Assembly (NCBI GenBank): GCA_021324795.1 | Contig: JAJPIK010000067.1 | Location: forward strand, 174,256 to 238,255 | From: Chloroflexota bacterium | GTDB lineage: Bacteria > Chloroflexota > UBA6077 > FW602-bin22 > CADDYW01 | DNA length: 64,000 bases | Reading direction: 5' to 3' | Shown here: positions 55,629-64,000 of the stretch, piece by piece | Layout: each line of letters begins with the position of its first letter | How positions within the stretch are numbered: position 1 is the first letter of the stretch | Program-made: the position numbers and the translations under genes | Notes under the pieces: generated by a model | Seen by the model: the letters and a program-made list of their open reading frames with translations, nothing else | What the model was told of the DNA's origin: nothing | The model's database searches: none

Positions 55629-56807
55629 ATGGCGGTCATGATCGCTGGAGTATTCCCAAGCCGCGACCAGGCCGAGGCAGCGCTCCGCGAGCTTCGCGAC
55701 CGGGGATTCCGTCCTGAAGAGATCGGTCTTGCCACGCTCGCGATCCCGGCCCAGGCCCGAACGGCGACTGCCCCGCAAACTCCGCTGGCTGAGCCTTTCG
55801 GCTGGATCCCCAATCATCGTACGGTGTCAATGTCTGGTCAGAAGAATGTCCTCGTGGCCGGTCAGATCGCTGATTGCCATCAGCGCCAGGTCACCAATCA
55901 GGACACCGTGGCTGGCTTACTCATGTGCCTAGGAGTTGAGCCGGAGCACGCTCGCTGGTATGATCAGCAAGTGTGTCAGGGCTATACCTTGATAACGGTT
56001 CTGACTGACCACCGCGGTCACGAGGTCGAGACGATCATGCGCCAGTTTGGTTCGATCGAGGTTCCAGGCCGTGAACGCCGCCCATCGACAACACCCGAGG
56101 CTCCCCTGGTCCAAAATGTGGGCAAACAAGAGATTGTGAACGCCGAATTGCAAAGCGTCGAGCCAGGATGGGCAATCTGCGGAAGCGACGGTCAGCAGAT
56201 TGGTAAGGTTGACGAGATCGGACCGAACTACCTCATGACCAAGAAGGGGATCTTCTTCACTCACGACGTTTATATCCCATTCAGCGCGGTATGGGAAGTC
56301 TTACCCAACCAGGTTAAGCTCAACATACCGGCTAATCGGATTCGACAAGAACACTGGAATTACCCTCCCCCGGTTCAATCGTCCGAGGCAAGTAACGTCA
56401 GCGCGGCAGGAACGACACAAGCTTCCACGCTGCCTACCGCATCGACAAGCCAGAAGACGACACCAATCGGCCTCAACAAGGTCCAGCAGGGTTTCGACGT
56501 CTATACCCTCGATGATCAAAGAATTGGCACGGTCCAGGAAGCCAGCCCAGAGTGCATTCATGTGCTCCAATGCTCGAACTTCTTTATTCCTCCCGAGCAT
56601 GTCGAGCGTGTCGAGAACGATCGGATCGTTCTGAACGTTTCCAAGGATCAAATGAATCAGGTCGACTGGTCGACTTGTCATCCGGCCCACCGTGTGGCGT
56701 ATCAGCCAGGCGGTCCCGGTGACAGCGGTCTTCCACCCCAGGAGCATACGGACGGCATCAGCATTCCTATCGAGACGGTTAACAACGACCAGTCGAGGCA
56801 AGCCTAG
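55629..56807 (+). CDS. general-stress-type protein with two DUF2171/PRC-like repeats
   Basis: A 392-residue cytoplasmic protein. Residues 1-145 resemble the YflT/heat-induced stress domain (VMIAGVFPSRDQAEAALREL and CLGVEPEHARWYDQQV with a Gly-rich ferredoxin-like ending). Two repeats follow: VEPGWAICGSDGQQIGKVDE... near residue 176 and VQQGFDVYTLDDQRIGTVQE near 282, each followed by a VYIPFSAVWEV or NFFIPPEHVERV segment, the DUF2171/PRC-barrel pattern. Such proteins are common in desiccation- or heat-tolerant bacteria. GAGGAGG precedes the ATG. It is divergent from punA. Confidence 0.75.
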   Translation: MAVMIAGVFPSRDQAEAALRELRDRGFRPEEIGLATLAIPAQARTATAPQTPLAEPFGWIPNHRTVSMSGQKNVLVAGQIADCHQRQVTNQDTVAGLLMCLGVEPEHARWYDQQVCQGYTLITVLTDHRGHEVETIMRQFGSIEVPGRERRPSTTPEAPLVQNVGKQEIVNAELQSVEPGWAICGSDGQQIGKVDEIGPNYLMTKKGIFFTHDVYIPFSAVWEVLPNQVKLNIPANRIRQEHWNYPPPVQSSEASNVSAAGTTQASTLPTASTSQKTTPIGLNKVQQGFDVYTLDDQRIGTVQEASPECIHVLQCSNFFIPPEHVERVENDRIVLNVSKDQMNQVDWSTCHPAHRVAYQPGGPGDSGLPPQEHTDGISIPIETVNNDQSRQA

Positions 56808-56875
56808 CTTGGTGGGGAAGCGATGAAGGGGCATCATCGCCACTCGGGCTTTGCTCCTTATCGGCCGGGTGCTGC

Positions 56876-56905
56876 TTGCCACTCTCAGCTCCAATGAATT
56901 AGAAT
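56876..56905 (+). promoter_or_regulatory. sigma-70 type promoter of the TIGR00300-family gene
   Basis: TTGCCA, an 18-base spacer and TAGAAT, about 30 bases upstream of the ATG. Confidence 0.65.
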
Positions 56906-56936
56906 CTGCTGAGCGCCTTGGCCGGTAAGGAGAAGT

Positions 56937-58208
56937 ATGCCGTCAGATCACCATTTCACGCAGGTCATCGAGGTTCGTGGGCATATCATCGACTCGATGA
57001 TCCTCCCGAAGATCCTCGACGAAATGATGGACCTCGGAGTCGAATTTAATATCGAGAGTCTTCAGGTCGGTCGTCAGAAGCGGGACACAAGCTATGCACG
57101 CATTGAGATCATTGCCAGCAGCCAGGAAGATCTCGATCGCGCGGTTGGCGAAGCCCGTCGCCTCGGCGCGCTACCGCTCGAGTTGGAGGAGATCGAAGTC
57201 GCGCCCAGCACACGGGATGGGGTGGCTCCCGAGGACTTTTACTCTACCACGAATCTGGAAACGTGGGTGCGCCATAATGGTCATTGGATCCCCGTCGAGC
57301 ATCCGGAGATGGATTGTGCAATCGTCGTCGAAGGCGACCGGGCGACTTGCTGGCCGATCAATGATCTCAAGGCAGGTCAGTTGGTCGTGGTCGGCCACCG
57401 GGGTATCCGGGTAGTGCCCTTGGAACGGTCTCGCTCACCTCTTCCCTCTTTTGGCTTCATGAATAGCTCGATCTCCAGTGAGCGTCCCAATTCGCGCGCG
57501 GTGCGAGAAGCAGCCCTTTGGATGCACCAGTGTCGCCAAGCCGGCCTCAAGAACTTGGTCGTCGCTGGCCCGGCGGTGATTCACACTGGCTCCCGTGACT
57601 ATCTTTGCCAACTGATCGAGCGCGGCTATGTCAACTATCTCTTCGCCGGCAATGCCCTAGCCACCCACGACATCGAGTACTCCTTCTTCAGAACATCCCT
57701 CGGCGTCCCTTTGGATGGAGGCGCTGCGGTTGAAACCGGTCACGAGCACCATCTGCGGGCAATCAACCGCATCCGCGCGGTTGGCGGTATCCGCCAGGCG
57801 GTCGAACAAAGTATTTTAACCAGCGGCGTGATGTATAGTTGTATCAAGTATGGCGTCGATTACGTCCTCGCGGGATCGATTCGCGACGACGGTCCGCTAC
57901 CCGATGTGATTACTGACGTCATCGAGGCGCAACGCCAGATGCGTCGTCGTATCCATGACGGGGTTCAGGTAGCGCTGATGCTCTCGACGATGCTTCACTC
58001 GATCGCCGTGGGCAATCTTTTACCCGCCACCGTGCACACCGTATGTGTCGACATCAACCCATCGGTCCTTACCAAACTCGTCGATCGAGGTAGCTTCCAG
58101 ACTCTTGGGATCGTTATGGATGCCGGAGGTTTCTTGCGAGACTTACTTGACGAGCTTGATCAGGTGGAAGCTTCGGCAGCTGCGGGTATCAACAAATCAG
58201 TGCAGTAA
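56937..58208 (+). CDS. TIGR00300-family protein (LOR/SDH domain, archaeal-type ornithine cyclodeaminase/ArgZ-like)
   Basis: A 423-residue protein. The N-terminal region (VIEVRGHIIDSMILPKILDEM, then GVEFNIESLQVGRQKRDTSYAR) is the LOR/SDH-type N-terminal domain, and the C-terminal domain has FGFMNSSISSERPNS and YVNYLFAGNALATHDIEYSFF. This is the TIGR00300 family, which includes the archaeal ornithine cyclodeaminase and the C-terminal half of cyanobacterial ArgZ/AgrE; these turn ornithine into proline and ammonia. An arginine-biosynthesis set lies 26 kb away, but no linkage is shown. AAGGAG lies just before the ATG. Confidence 0.75.
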   Translation: MPSDHHFTQVIEVRGHIIDSMILPKILDEMMDLGVEFNIESLQVGRQKRDTSYARIEIIASSQEDLDRAVGEARRLGALPLELEEIEVAPSTRDGVAPEDFYSTTNLETWVRHNGHWIPVEHPEMDCAIVVEGDRATCWPINDLKAGQLVVVGHRGIRVVPLERSRSPLPSFGFMNSSISSERPNSRAVREAALWMHQCRQAGLKNLVVAGPAVIHTGSRDYLCQLIERGYVNYLFAGNALATHDIEYSFFRTSLGVPLDGGAAVETGHEHHLRAINRIRAVGGIRQAVEQSILTSGVMYSCIKYGVDYVLAGSIRDDGPLPDVITDVIEAQRQMRRRIHDGVQVALMLSTMLHSIAVGNLLPATVHTVCVDINPSVLTKLVDRGSFQTLGIVMDAGGFLRDLLDELDQVEASAAAGINKSVQ

Positions 58209-58271
58209 CGCCGATCGCTCAAGCAGGAACCATCGGGGTGAGAAACGCCTCGCCCTGGAGACTTCTTTCTA

Positions 58272-59030
58272 CTACTTCTCTTGACTGAGCTTCACGTAGG
58301 TAACACCGGTATACCAGGAGAGAAGGGCAGCCAGGAAAAATCCCCGCCAGCCGTCCTTGTACCCTTCCAATTCGATTAATCGGCGTCGCAGCTCTCGATA
58401 TGGCTGGAGCACGAAATTGTGCAGCTTCGCGCGTTGGCCACCGCGCGCCAAGCGCTTCGCCTCGAGCGCCACGTATTGCCGTTGCTTCGTAATGAACTGG
58501 GCAATATGCTCATAGTTGTAGTGAATCAATGGCTCACCAAGAACGTCACTTGATCCGTCTAGGATGACAAGCTCGTGCACGTCGCGAAGCTCATCATAGC
58601 GCGCCGCTTTCACCTTCAACAATCGGAGCTGACGGTCAGGGAACCAACCTCCGTGCCGAATCCATCCCCCCCAGATGAAATTGCGACGGGGAATCCAATA
58701 GCCAACCGGCGCGTCTGGCTCGTCGCGCTCGATCACGCGCCGAACTTCGTTTGCTAGGGATGGAGTCACCCGTTCATCGGCGTCGACGAAAAGAACCCAA
58801 GGGGTGGTCACCTGACTTAACGCAACGTTCCGTTGAGCTGGGAACGAGGTGAATGTTTGCACCAGAACCCGGGCACCTCGCTTCCGAGCGATCTCGGCAC
58901 TGCGATCGATCGTCCGATCGTCGAGAACGACCAGGCGATCGTCGGCCCAACTGAGCGCTGCCAAACAAGCGTTTAAATGCCTGGCCTCATCCCGCGCTAT
59001 AATCGCCGCAGTAATCGCCGATCTTACCAT
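58272..59030 (-). CDS. glycosyltransferase family 2, WaaE/KdtX-like
   Basis: A 252-residue GT-A enzyme. ITAAIIARDEARHLNACLAAL starts the nucleotide-binding fold, VLDDRTIDRSAEIARKRGA and VLFVDADERVTPSLANEV hold the metal-binding acidic motif, and YWIPRRNFIWGGWIRHGGWFPDRQLRL is the acceptor-side block of the LPS-core glucosyltransferase WaaE subgroup. A sugar is added to an envelope glycan or lipid; the acceptor is unknown because this lineage should not have a Gram-negative LPS. It overlaps the upstream GT2 gene by seven bases. Confidence 0.85.
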   Translation of the reverse strand: MVRSAITAAIIARDEARHLNACLAALSWADDRLVVLDDRTIDRSAEIARKRGARVLVQTFTSFPAQRNVALSQVTTPWVLFVDADERVTPSLANEVRRVIERDEPDAPVGYWIPRRNFIWGGWIRHGGWFPDRQLRLLKVKAARYDELRDVHELVILDGSSDVLGEPLIHYNYEHIAQFITKQRQYVALEAKRLARGGQRAKLHNFVLQPYRELRRRLIELEGYKDGWRGFFLAALLSWYTGVTYVKLSQEK

Positions 59031-59956
59031 CGATTGACTTCCGTGTAGATAGCCAGGCGGCGTGCTAGCTCATCGGCGCCGATCAGACCTTGCCGATACG
59101 CCCGCCGGGCTTCGGCACTCTTTGTGGCCGTGCCGAGCCGCAGGATCAGCCGCGCGGCGAGAGCAAAGGCGTCACCATAATGCTTCCGGAAGAAGCGATC
59201 GCGACTACGATGGAGCTCAACGAACATGGGGCCGACATTTTGCCGTGAACTGGCTCCGCCAACGTGAATGATCTGAGCATCAGGCGTGTAAGCGATCTTC
59301 CAGCCCATCTGCTTGATCCGCCAACACCAATCAACTTCCTCACAATACATGAAAAAGCCTTCATCCAAAAGGCCGACTTGCTGAATGACCTCACTGCGGA
59401 CGATGAGACAAGCACCCAGCGGATGATCGATCTCAAACGGCTGGCTGTAATGAGACCGAGGGTAACGACCATTGAATCGTGAGTTTGTCAAGCGGTGATG
59501 GATTGGAAAGAAATCCAGAAATGACATTGGCAGAGTCGGAAACCGAAAACAGGAATGCTGAAACGTCAGGTCGGGGTTAAGCAATCGACCACCGGCGGCA
59601 CCCAGGTTCGGATGGTCATCAAGAAACCTTACCAGACGAGCCGGAGCATCGCCCAGTGTCTCCGTATCAGGATTCAAGAGGAGGATGTAACGGGCATTGG
59701 CTCGCCGAATCGCGACATTGTTACCTGCGGCGAAACCGCAATTTTCCGGCAGGCTGATCAGCCGAACGGTTGGGAATTCAGCCGCGACGATTGACGGGCT
59801 TCCATCATGGGACGCGTTGTCGACGACAAATATCTCGTACGAGAGGGAGTGACCCGACCGTACCAGACTCGCCACCAGCGACTGCAAGCATACGCGCAGC
59901 AAATCTCTCGTGTTGTAGCTGACAACGACGACCGCGAGATCACACTTCACGCCCAT
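59024..59956 (-). CDS. glycosyltransferase family 2, rhamnosyltransferase-like
   Basis: A 310-residue paralogue of the GT2 at 3138-4136. CDLAVVVVSYNTRDLLRVCL, VVDNASHDGSPSIV and LLNPDTETL are the donor and metal motifs; LDEGFFMYCEEVDWCWRI matches the other copy almost exactly. The ORF-track start at 60064 lies inside the lipoprotein gene; the ATG at 59956 is the better choice, 16 bases after that gene's stop. The ribosome binding site is weak. Confidence 0.87.
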   Translation of the reverse strand: MGVKCDLAVVVVSYNTRDLLRVCLQSLVASLVRSGHSLSYEIFVVDNASHDGSPSIVAAEFPTVRLISLPENCGFAAGNNVAIRRANARYILLLNPDTETLGDAPARLVRFLDDHPNLGAAGGRLLNPDLTFQHSCFRFPTLPMSFLDFFPIHHRLTNSRFNGRYPRSHYSQPFEIDHPLGACLIVRSEVIQQVGLLDEGFFMYCEEVDWCWRIKQMGWKIAYTPDAQIIHVGGASSRQNVGPMFVELHRSRDRFFRKHYGDAFALAARLILRLGTATKSAEARRAYRQGLIGADELARRLAIYTEVNRW

Positions 59957-59972
59957 GTCCCACTGACAAGGG

Positions 59973-61202
59973 TCAATAACTAATCGTGACGTTCGTTTGC
60001 CCAACCTGCCCGGTCGGGAATCCCGCCCCTCCCTGTTCGAGTGCAGCGAAGAACCTTTGGGCATTGAGTATCTTCATGTTTTGCCCAAGGACAATCTGGC
60101 CGGTGACGGTGACCTCCTCGTTCGGCTGGAGGGCACGGGTGAAAGTCCCGTCTGCATTCATACCATCAGTCCAAAATCCCCAACGAAGTGGGTAAGGCTG
60201 CGGTTCATTTTGCCAGCCAACCGCAACCCGCCACACTCCGGCTCTCTCGTAGTAGATTGGCACGCCGGACTTATCGGTAAACGTCGCATAGCTTTGCTCG
60301 GTTGTGTACTTAGTTCCCGAGACCGGGCCTAACGTCTTAATCGGTACCGTTCCCGTGTTGCGGACTACGACGGTGACGTTCAAGATCCCGTTGATGGGTA
60401 CGGCAATAGGTGAGAACCGAACGTCTCGAATTTCAGCTCGCGGGATCCCCCCCCCCTCGATCGTGATGGACGTCACGTAATCGGTGAAATTTCCCGCGTC
60501 GTCGGTCGCCTCGATGTGGACACTATACTTCCCATCAGGTAAGACTTTCCCGCCGCCAGCGGTTCCATCCCATTCGAAAGCTTGGGCAGACGCATCGATT
60601 TTCTGGGGAGGGGAAATGAGATAGAATCCGCCCGTGCTGTCGGTCGCGTATACCCGGACTGTTGCCTTCTTCGAGAGTTTGTAGCTCACCTTGGTCGTAT
60701 CTTCAAAACCATCCCCATTCGGACTGAAGGTTGTATATTGGACGAAGACATCCGTGATCTCGGGCGCAGTCGTGTCCGCGTTCTTAACGATAATCGGCGT
60801 TTGCCGCACGATTTGTTGGCCAGTTTCACTCTTGGCAGTGATCTTGAGGTTATACGTGCCATCAGGAACGACCCTCAGCCAATCTTTTCCCTCGACCGGG
60901 ACAACGCCAGTAAACCGAATTTGATAGTCATCGGGCGCCCGCATTTGGGGAGCGCGGATGACGTACTGTTTACCGTCTGGCCCCAAAAGAGTCGCGGAGA
61001 CCTCGGCTCGTTGCGTCAAGGTAAAATCGATGTCGGATTCATCGTTCAAACCCGATCCATTGGGCTGGATGGTCGTCGCAGAAACTCGCAGAGGAGAAAG
61101 GAACTGCTGATTACGGCAGCCGACCGTGGCCAATAAAGGAACGGCCAGGCTGGCAAAACCAGCTTGGTAGATGAAAGCCCGTCGGGTGAAGGTCGTTGCC
61201 AT
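59973..61202 (-). CDS. exported lipoprotein with FlgD-like immunoglobulin repeats
   Basis: A 409-residue secreted protein. The N-terminus FTRRAFIYQAGFASLAVPLL carries a twin-arginine-like motif and ends in a lipobox-like ATVGC near residue 29. Two repeats follow with the FlgD_ig pattern: TIQPNGSGLNDESDIDFTL and FTTFSPNGDGFEDTTKVSYKL, then AFEWDGTAGGGKVLPDGKYSVHIEA, and a less regular C-terminal half. These modules often serve as structural parts of secreted proteins; I do not assign a specific role. It may share a transcript with the two GT2 genes downstream. Confidence 0.8.
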   Translation of the reverse strand: MATTFTRRAFIYQAGFASLAVPLLATVGCRNQQFLSPLRVSATTIQPNGSGLNDESDIDFTLTQRAEVSATLLGPDGKQYVIRAPQMRAPDDYQIRFTGVVPVEGKDWLRVVPDGTYNLKITAKSETGQQIVRQTPIIVKNADTTAPEITDVFVQYTTFSPNGDGFEDTTKVSYKLSKKATVRVYATDSTGGFYLISPPQKIDASAQAFEWDGTAGGGKVLPDGKYSVHIEATDDAGNFTDYVTSITIEGGGIPRAEIRDVRFSPIAVPINGILNVTVVVRNTGTVPIKTLGPVSGTKYTTEQSYATFTDKSGVPIYYERAGVWRVAVGWQNEPQPYPLRWGFWTDGMNADGTFTRALQPNEEVTVTGQIVLGQNMKILNAQRFFAALEQGGAGFPTGQVGQTNVTISY

Positions 61203-61261
61203 CACCACCCCCCACTAACACCAGCTCGCGAAATGCATCATAGTCCTTAGTCGCTGTCGAG

Positions 61262-63703
61262 TTAGCATGAAGCAACCACCGGCAGATCCGACGATTCACT
61301 CACTTGTGAGACCGGCCGGATCGCCTCACTGTTTGACAGCAAGGCGATGCTTAGCACTTCATCCATGTGGTCGACGGGTACGAATCGCAGCTCGCGCCGG
61401 ACTCGCTCTGGCACGTCGACCAGGTCCTTGAGGTTCTTACGCGGCAACACGAACGTCTTGATACCCGCGCGATGCGCGGCTAAGGCCTTCTCGCGCAAGC
61501 CACCGATTGGCAAAACCCGGCCTCGCAATGTAATCTCACCAGTCATCGCGACATCGCGCCGCACCGGCTGCTTAAGGAGCGCCGACGTGATCGCGGTCGC
61601 CATAGTGATACCCGCCGAAGGGCCGTCCTTTGGCACCGCCCCGGCTGGTAAATGGATGTGTACGTCCAACAGCTCAGGAAACTTCGACGGCAAATGCAAG
61701 TCGGCGGCGCGTGAGCGAATATAGCTCAGAGCAGCCGTCGCCGACTCCTTCATCACGTCGCCCAACTGGCCCGTCAGAATCAGCTTGCCTTTTCCGTCGA
61801 GCAAAGCCGCCTCGACCGTTGCCAGGTCACCTCCCACTTCTGTCCAGTAGACGCCGGTTGCCACGCCAATTTCGTCGCGCTCTTCGGCTAACCCCCAATT
61901 CACCCGGGCCGGCCCCAGATAACGAGCCACGGTCTTACGGGTGATCACATGCGGGTAGCGACGGCCGGACGCCACACTGCGTGCCACCTTCCGGCAGATC
62001 GAGCCAATCTCGCGCTCCAAATTGCGTACGCCTGCTTCACTCGTATAACTGCGAATGATTTGAGTCATCGCATCATCAGTGAAGGAAACCTGCTGGCCAC
62101 TCAAGCCGCTCTCCTTGAGTTGCTTGGGAACGAGGAAGTGGCGAGCGATCTGAACTTTGTCTTCCTCGATGTAGCCCGGAATCTCGATGACTTCGAGACG
62201 ATCACGGAGCGCCGGGGGAATCGGGTCGAGCATATTTGCCGTGGTGATGAACATCACGCGCGACAGATCGTAGGGAACGTCGAGATAGTTGTCGATAAAC
62301 TCACTATTCTGCTCCGGATCCAAGACCTCGAGCAGCGCTGACGACGGATCTCCACGGAAATCCTGGCCGAGCTTATCGATTTCGTCCAGCATGTAAACGG
62401 GATTGACTGTCCCGGCCATGCGCATCGTCTGAACGATTCGTCCCGGCATCGCGCCGACGTAGGTGCGTCGGTGGCCTCGGATCTCCGCCTCGTCGTGAAC
62501 GCCGCCCAGGCTGACTCGGACAAATTTGCGGTTCAACGATTCGGCAATCGAGCGCCCTAGGCTCGTCTTGCCAACACCAGGCGGACCAACGAAGCAAAGA
62601 ATCGGCGTTCGCACATTTGCTCCAGCGAGCTTGCGTACCGCCATGAACTCAAGGATGCGTTCTTTGACCTTTTTGAGTCCATAATGGTTCGCGTCGAGAA
62701 TCTTGAGGGCTCGATCCAGATCAATGTCGTCGATCGTCGTCTGTTGCCAAGGCAGGCTTGTGAGCAAATCCAAATAGGTACGGATCACTCCGACTTCCGG
62801 TGCCATCGAGGGCAGACCGGCGAGTCGATTCAACTCTTCTTCGGCTTTGGCGCGGACCTTCTCGGGAAGCCCAAGTTCGGCCAGTCGAGCACGCAGATCA
62901 TTCACGTCTCGCGTCAGCGCATCGACCTCGCCAAGCTCGCGCTGAATCGCGCGCAATTGCTCGCGGAGAAAGTACTCGCGTTGCGACTTATCGACTTCCT
63001 GCTGGACTTCATCTTGAATCTTTTGTTCAAGCTCGAGCACGGCCAACTCATGAGCAAGCAAGACGTTGACTTTTTCTAATCGCTCGGCCGGGTTGATCGT
63101 CTCGAGGATCTCTTGCTGCTTGGCGATCGGAATTTGCAGTGATGAACCGACCACGTCAGCTAACCAGCCGGGGTCATCCGCGTTCATCGCGGCGACGTAA
63201 ACGTCCTCAGATAAGTTACGACTGAGTCGAACGCACTTTTCAAAGAGAGCGACCATGGCGCGCATCAACGCTTCCAGTGCCATGGTCTTTTCGATGGTAT
63301 CGTTGATGGGAGTGGTCGCCGCGTAGATTGCGTCGCCACTTTCATCAAAGTGATTAATGTGAACTCGGCGCTGCCCCTGAACGAGGACATTGGTCGTACC
63401 GTCAGGCATCTTCAGGACCCGTGCGACGAGCGCCTCGGTCCCGAGTGAGTAGAGATCGCTCGGACCGACGTCTTCTTTCTCGGGATCCCGTTGCGCGACG
63501 ACGACGACAACACGATCCTGGAGCATCGCGACCTCTATCGCACGTTGCGTACGTTGATCTCCGACGACGAGCGATGAGACCATTTTCGGGAACAAGACCG
63601 TGTCATTCGTCGGCAGCACCGGCAAGTAGACCGATGGTGCCTCACCAGTCGAAAATGTCGGCGGACGAAAAGCTCGTCGGCGCCGTGGTACTTTTTGACT
63701 AAT
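61262..63703 (-). CDS. lon: ATP-dependent Lon protease, probable non-canonical AUU start
   Basis: A cytoplasmic AAA+ protease of about 813 residues. The N-terminal substrate-binding domain includes [15 protein letters not shown]; the ATPase has [19 protein letters not shown] and [11 protein letters not shown]; the catalytic serine is in [14 protein letters not shown] and the lysine in the [12 protein letters not shown] region. The ORF-track start, a TTG at 63625, lies within the conserved LPVLPTND motif and has no ribosome binding site. Upstream in the same frame there is no ATG, GTG or TTG before a stop, but a perfect AAGGAGG (63715-63709) stands five bases before ATT (63703-63701) and two before CTG. 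I therefore extend the gene to the ATT. Confidence 0.93.
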   Translation of the reverse strand: MSQKVPRRRRAFRPPTFSTGEAPSVYLPVLPTNDTVLFPKMVSSLVVGDQRTQRAIEVAMLQDRVVVVVAQRDPEKEDVGPSDLYSLGTEALVARVLKMPDGTTNVLVQGQRRVHINHFDESGDAIYAATTPINDTIEKTMALEALMRAMVALFEKCVRLSRNLSEDVYVAAMNADDPGWLADVVGSSLQIPIAKQQEILETINPAERLEKVNVLLAHELAVLELEQKIQDEVQQEVDKSQREYFLREQLRAIQRELGEVDALTRDVNDLRARLAELGLPEKVRAKAEEELNRLAGLPSMAPEVGVIRTYLDLLTSLPWQQTTIDDIDLDRALKILDANHYGLKKVKERILEFMAVRKLAGANVRTPILCFVGPPGVGKTSLGRSIAESLNRKFVRVSLGGVHDEAEIRGHRRTYVGAMPGRIVQTMRMAGTVNPVYMLDEIDKLGQDFRGDPSSALLEVLDPEQNSEFIDNYLDVPYDLSRVMFITTANMLDPIPPALRDRLEVIEIPGYIEEDKVQIARHFLVPKQLKESGLSGQQVSFTDDAMTQIIRSYTSEAGVRNLEREIGSICRKVARSVASGRRYPHVITRKTVARYLGPARVNWGLAEERDEIGVATGVYWTEVGGDLATVEAALLDGKGKLILTGQLGDVMKESATAALSYIRSRAADLHLPSKFPELLDVHIHLPAGAVPKDGPSAGITMATAITSALLKQPVRRDVAMTGEITLRGRVLPIGGLREKALAAHRAGIKTFVLPRKNLKDLVDVPERVRRELRFVPVDHMDEVLSIALLSNSEAIRPVSQVSESSDLPVVASC

Positions 63704-63780
63704 CAGGGCCTCCTTGAATAGATCCCGCTCATATCGTTATACCACAGAATTCGCCTTGAAACACGAAATGCACGGGGCAT

Positions 63781-63806
63781 AAAAAAAAGACCCAAAGGGG
63801 TCTTTT
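63781..63806. terminator. intrinsic terminator between lon and the right-edge gene
   Basis: AAAAGACCC and GGGTCTTTT form a 9-bp stem with a four-base loop and flanking A and T runs. It probably ends the leftward transcript that comes in from the right edge. Confidence 0.78.
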
Positions 63807-63871
63807 AGCACTAACGGATCTATCAAAGCAATCTACCAAGAGAACTAAAAAGAGAGCTTCCCGAATGCCTA

Positions 63872-64000
63872 CTAACGGGGAGTGGCTGTGAACCAACGCC
63901 CCCTGGGAGTTGGTCCCGCGGGGGCATCGTTGGTGGGGGGTGGGGGGAATCGCTGCGCACGGAGGGGGAAGCCGAGGTCGCCAGGGCGAGAGCGCGTGAG
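63872..64000 (-). CDS. C-terminal tail of an unidentified leftward gene (5' part beyond window)
   Basis: A minus-strand frame is open from the edge to TAG at 63874-63872, 66 bases before the terminator, and reads ...GDLGFPLRAQRFPPPP...GRWFTATPR. The Pro/Arg-rich tail and a codon third position high in G/C favour coding, but the other two frames are also open for much of this GC-rich stretch, so the call is tentative. A strong hairpin (ACCAACGCCCCC with GGGGGC-AT-CGTTGGT) lies in the same DNA. Confidence 0.4.
   Translation of the reverse strand, partial: LTRSRPGDLGFPLRAQRFPPPPTNDAPAGPTPRGRWFTATPR

Noticed and set aside
63870-63935. Possible T-box motif (GTTGGTCCCGCGG) near the right edge
   Set aside because: The conserved T-box core is TGGNACCGCGG; here ACC is CCC, no stem I features are visible to the left, and a minus-strand coding tail explains the region as well.

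Overview
The window is a dense bacterial chromosomal segment with no insertion sequence, phage gene, CRISPR array or rRNA that I can see. My best guess is a Chloroflexota member close to Thermomicrobia (Sphaerobacter/Thermomicrobium type). The reasons are moderately high GC, heavy use of GTG and TTG starts behind strong GGAGG-type ribosome binding sites, a tmk-darA pair behind an R3H/AAA ATPase gene, tandem DUF881 genes, and secreted lipoproteins with Pro/Thr/Ala-rich linkers. This placement is inference, not something shown by a marker gene.

Layout. 1-4136: three leftward glycosyltransferase genes (GT39-like, cut by the window edge; GT4; GT2). 4157-7588: a class IV aminotransferase and a large YfhO-like membrane protein. 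7606-13045: pdxS-pdxT, a GNAT protein, an R3H/AAA ATPase, tmk and darA, with a clear promoter, a structured leader and a terminator. 13091-20367: a DnaJ-family protein, an MBL-fold protein, gamma-glutamyltransferase, a small protein, a PucR-type regulator and a MazG/methylase fusion. 20501-23999: a TIGR01906 membrane protein, two DUF881 proteins, an FmdB zinc ribbon and ComF. 24097-27507: a leftward three-gene cluster (serine-palmitoyltransferase-like enzyme, MGDG-synthase-like glycosyltransferase, extended SDR) that looks like a lipid pathway. 27699-32670: BON protein, recO, tRNA-Tyr, argJ-argB-argD. 32782-35639: a small membrane protein, a PTPS-fold protein that lost its catalytic triad, a medium-chain dehydrogenase, a RibD-type reductase and small ORFs. 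35648-46403: the pyrimidine operon pyrR-pyrB-pyrC-carA-carB-pyrK-pyrD, continuing into an M48 peptidase and an FtsB-like protein, headed by a complete PyrR attenuation leader. 46427-50686: glgA-galT, a 52-residue membrane peptide missing from the ORF track, and a degenerate GTPase-like protein. 50747-52522: rpsP-khpA-rimM and a zinc ribbon. 52538-58208: secreted metalloprotease, purine nucleoside phosphorylase (possibly leaderless), a DUF2171-type stress protein and a TIGR00300/ornithine-cyclodeaminase-like enzyme. 58272-61202: two GT2 enzymes and a secreted lipoprotein. 61262-64000: lon, which appears to use a non-canonical AUU start, a terminator, and the tail of one more leftward gene.

The genes are mainly housekeeping: vitamin B6, thymidylate, arginine, pyrimidine and purine metabolism, translation, recombination and proteolysis, plus several cell-envelope glycosylation sets. 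Four-base stop/start overlaps (ATGA, GTGA, TTGA) join many neighbours, so translational coupling is widespread. I found no clear-cut novel defence or mobile system. The observations most worth following are the PTPS homologue without a catalytic triad and its dehydrogenase/reductase partners, the sphingolipid-like cluster, the AUU start of lon, and the PyrR leader with an extra hairpin.
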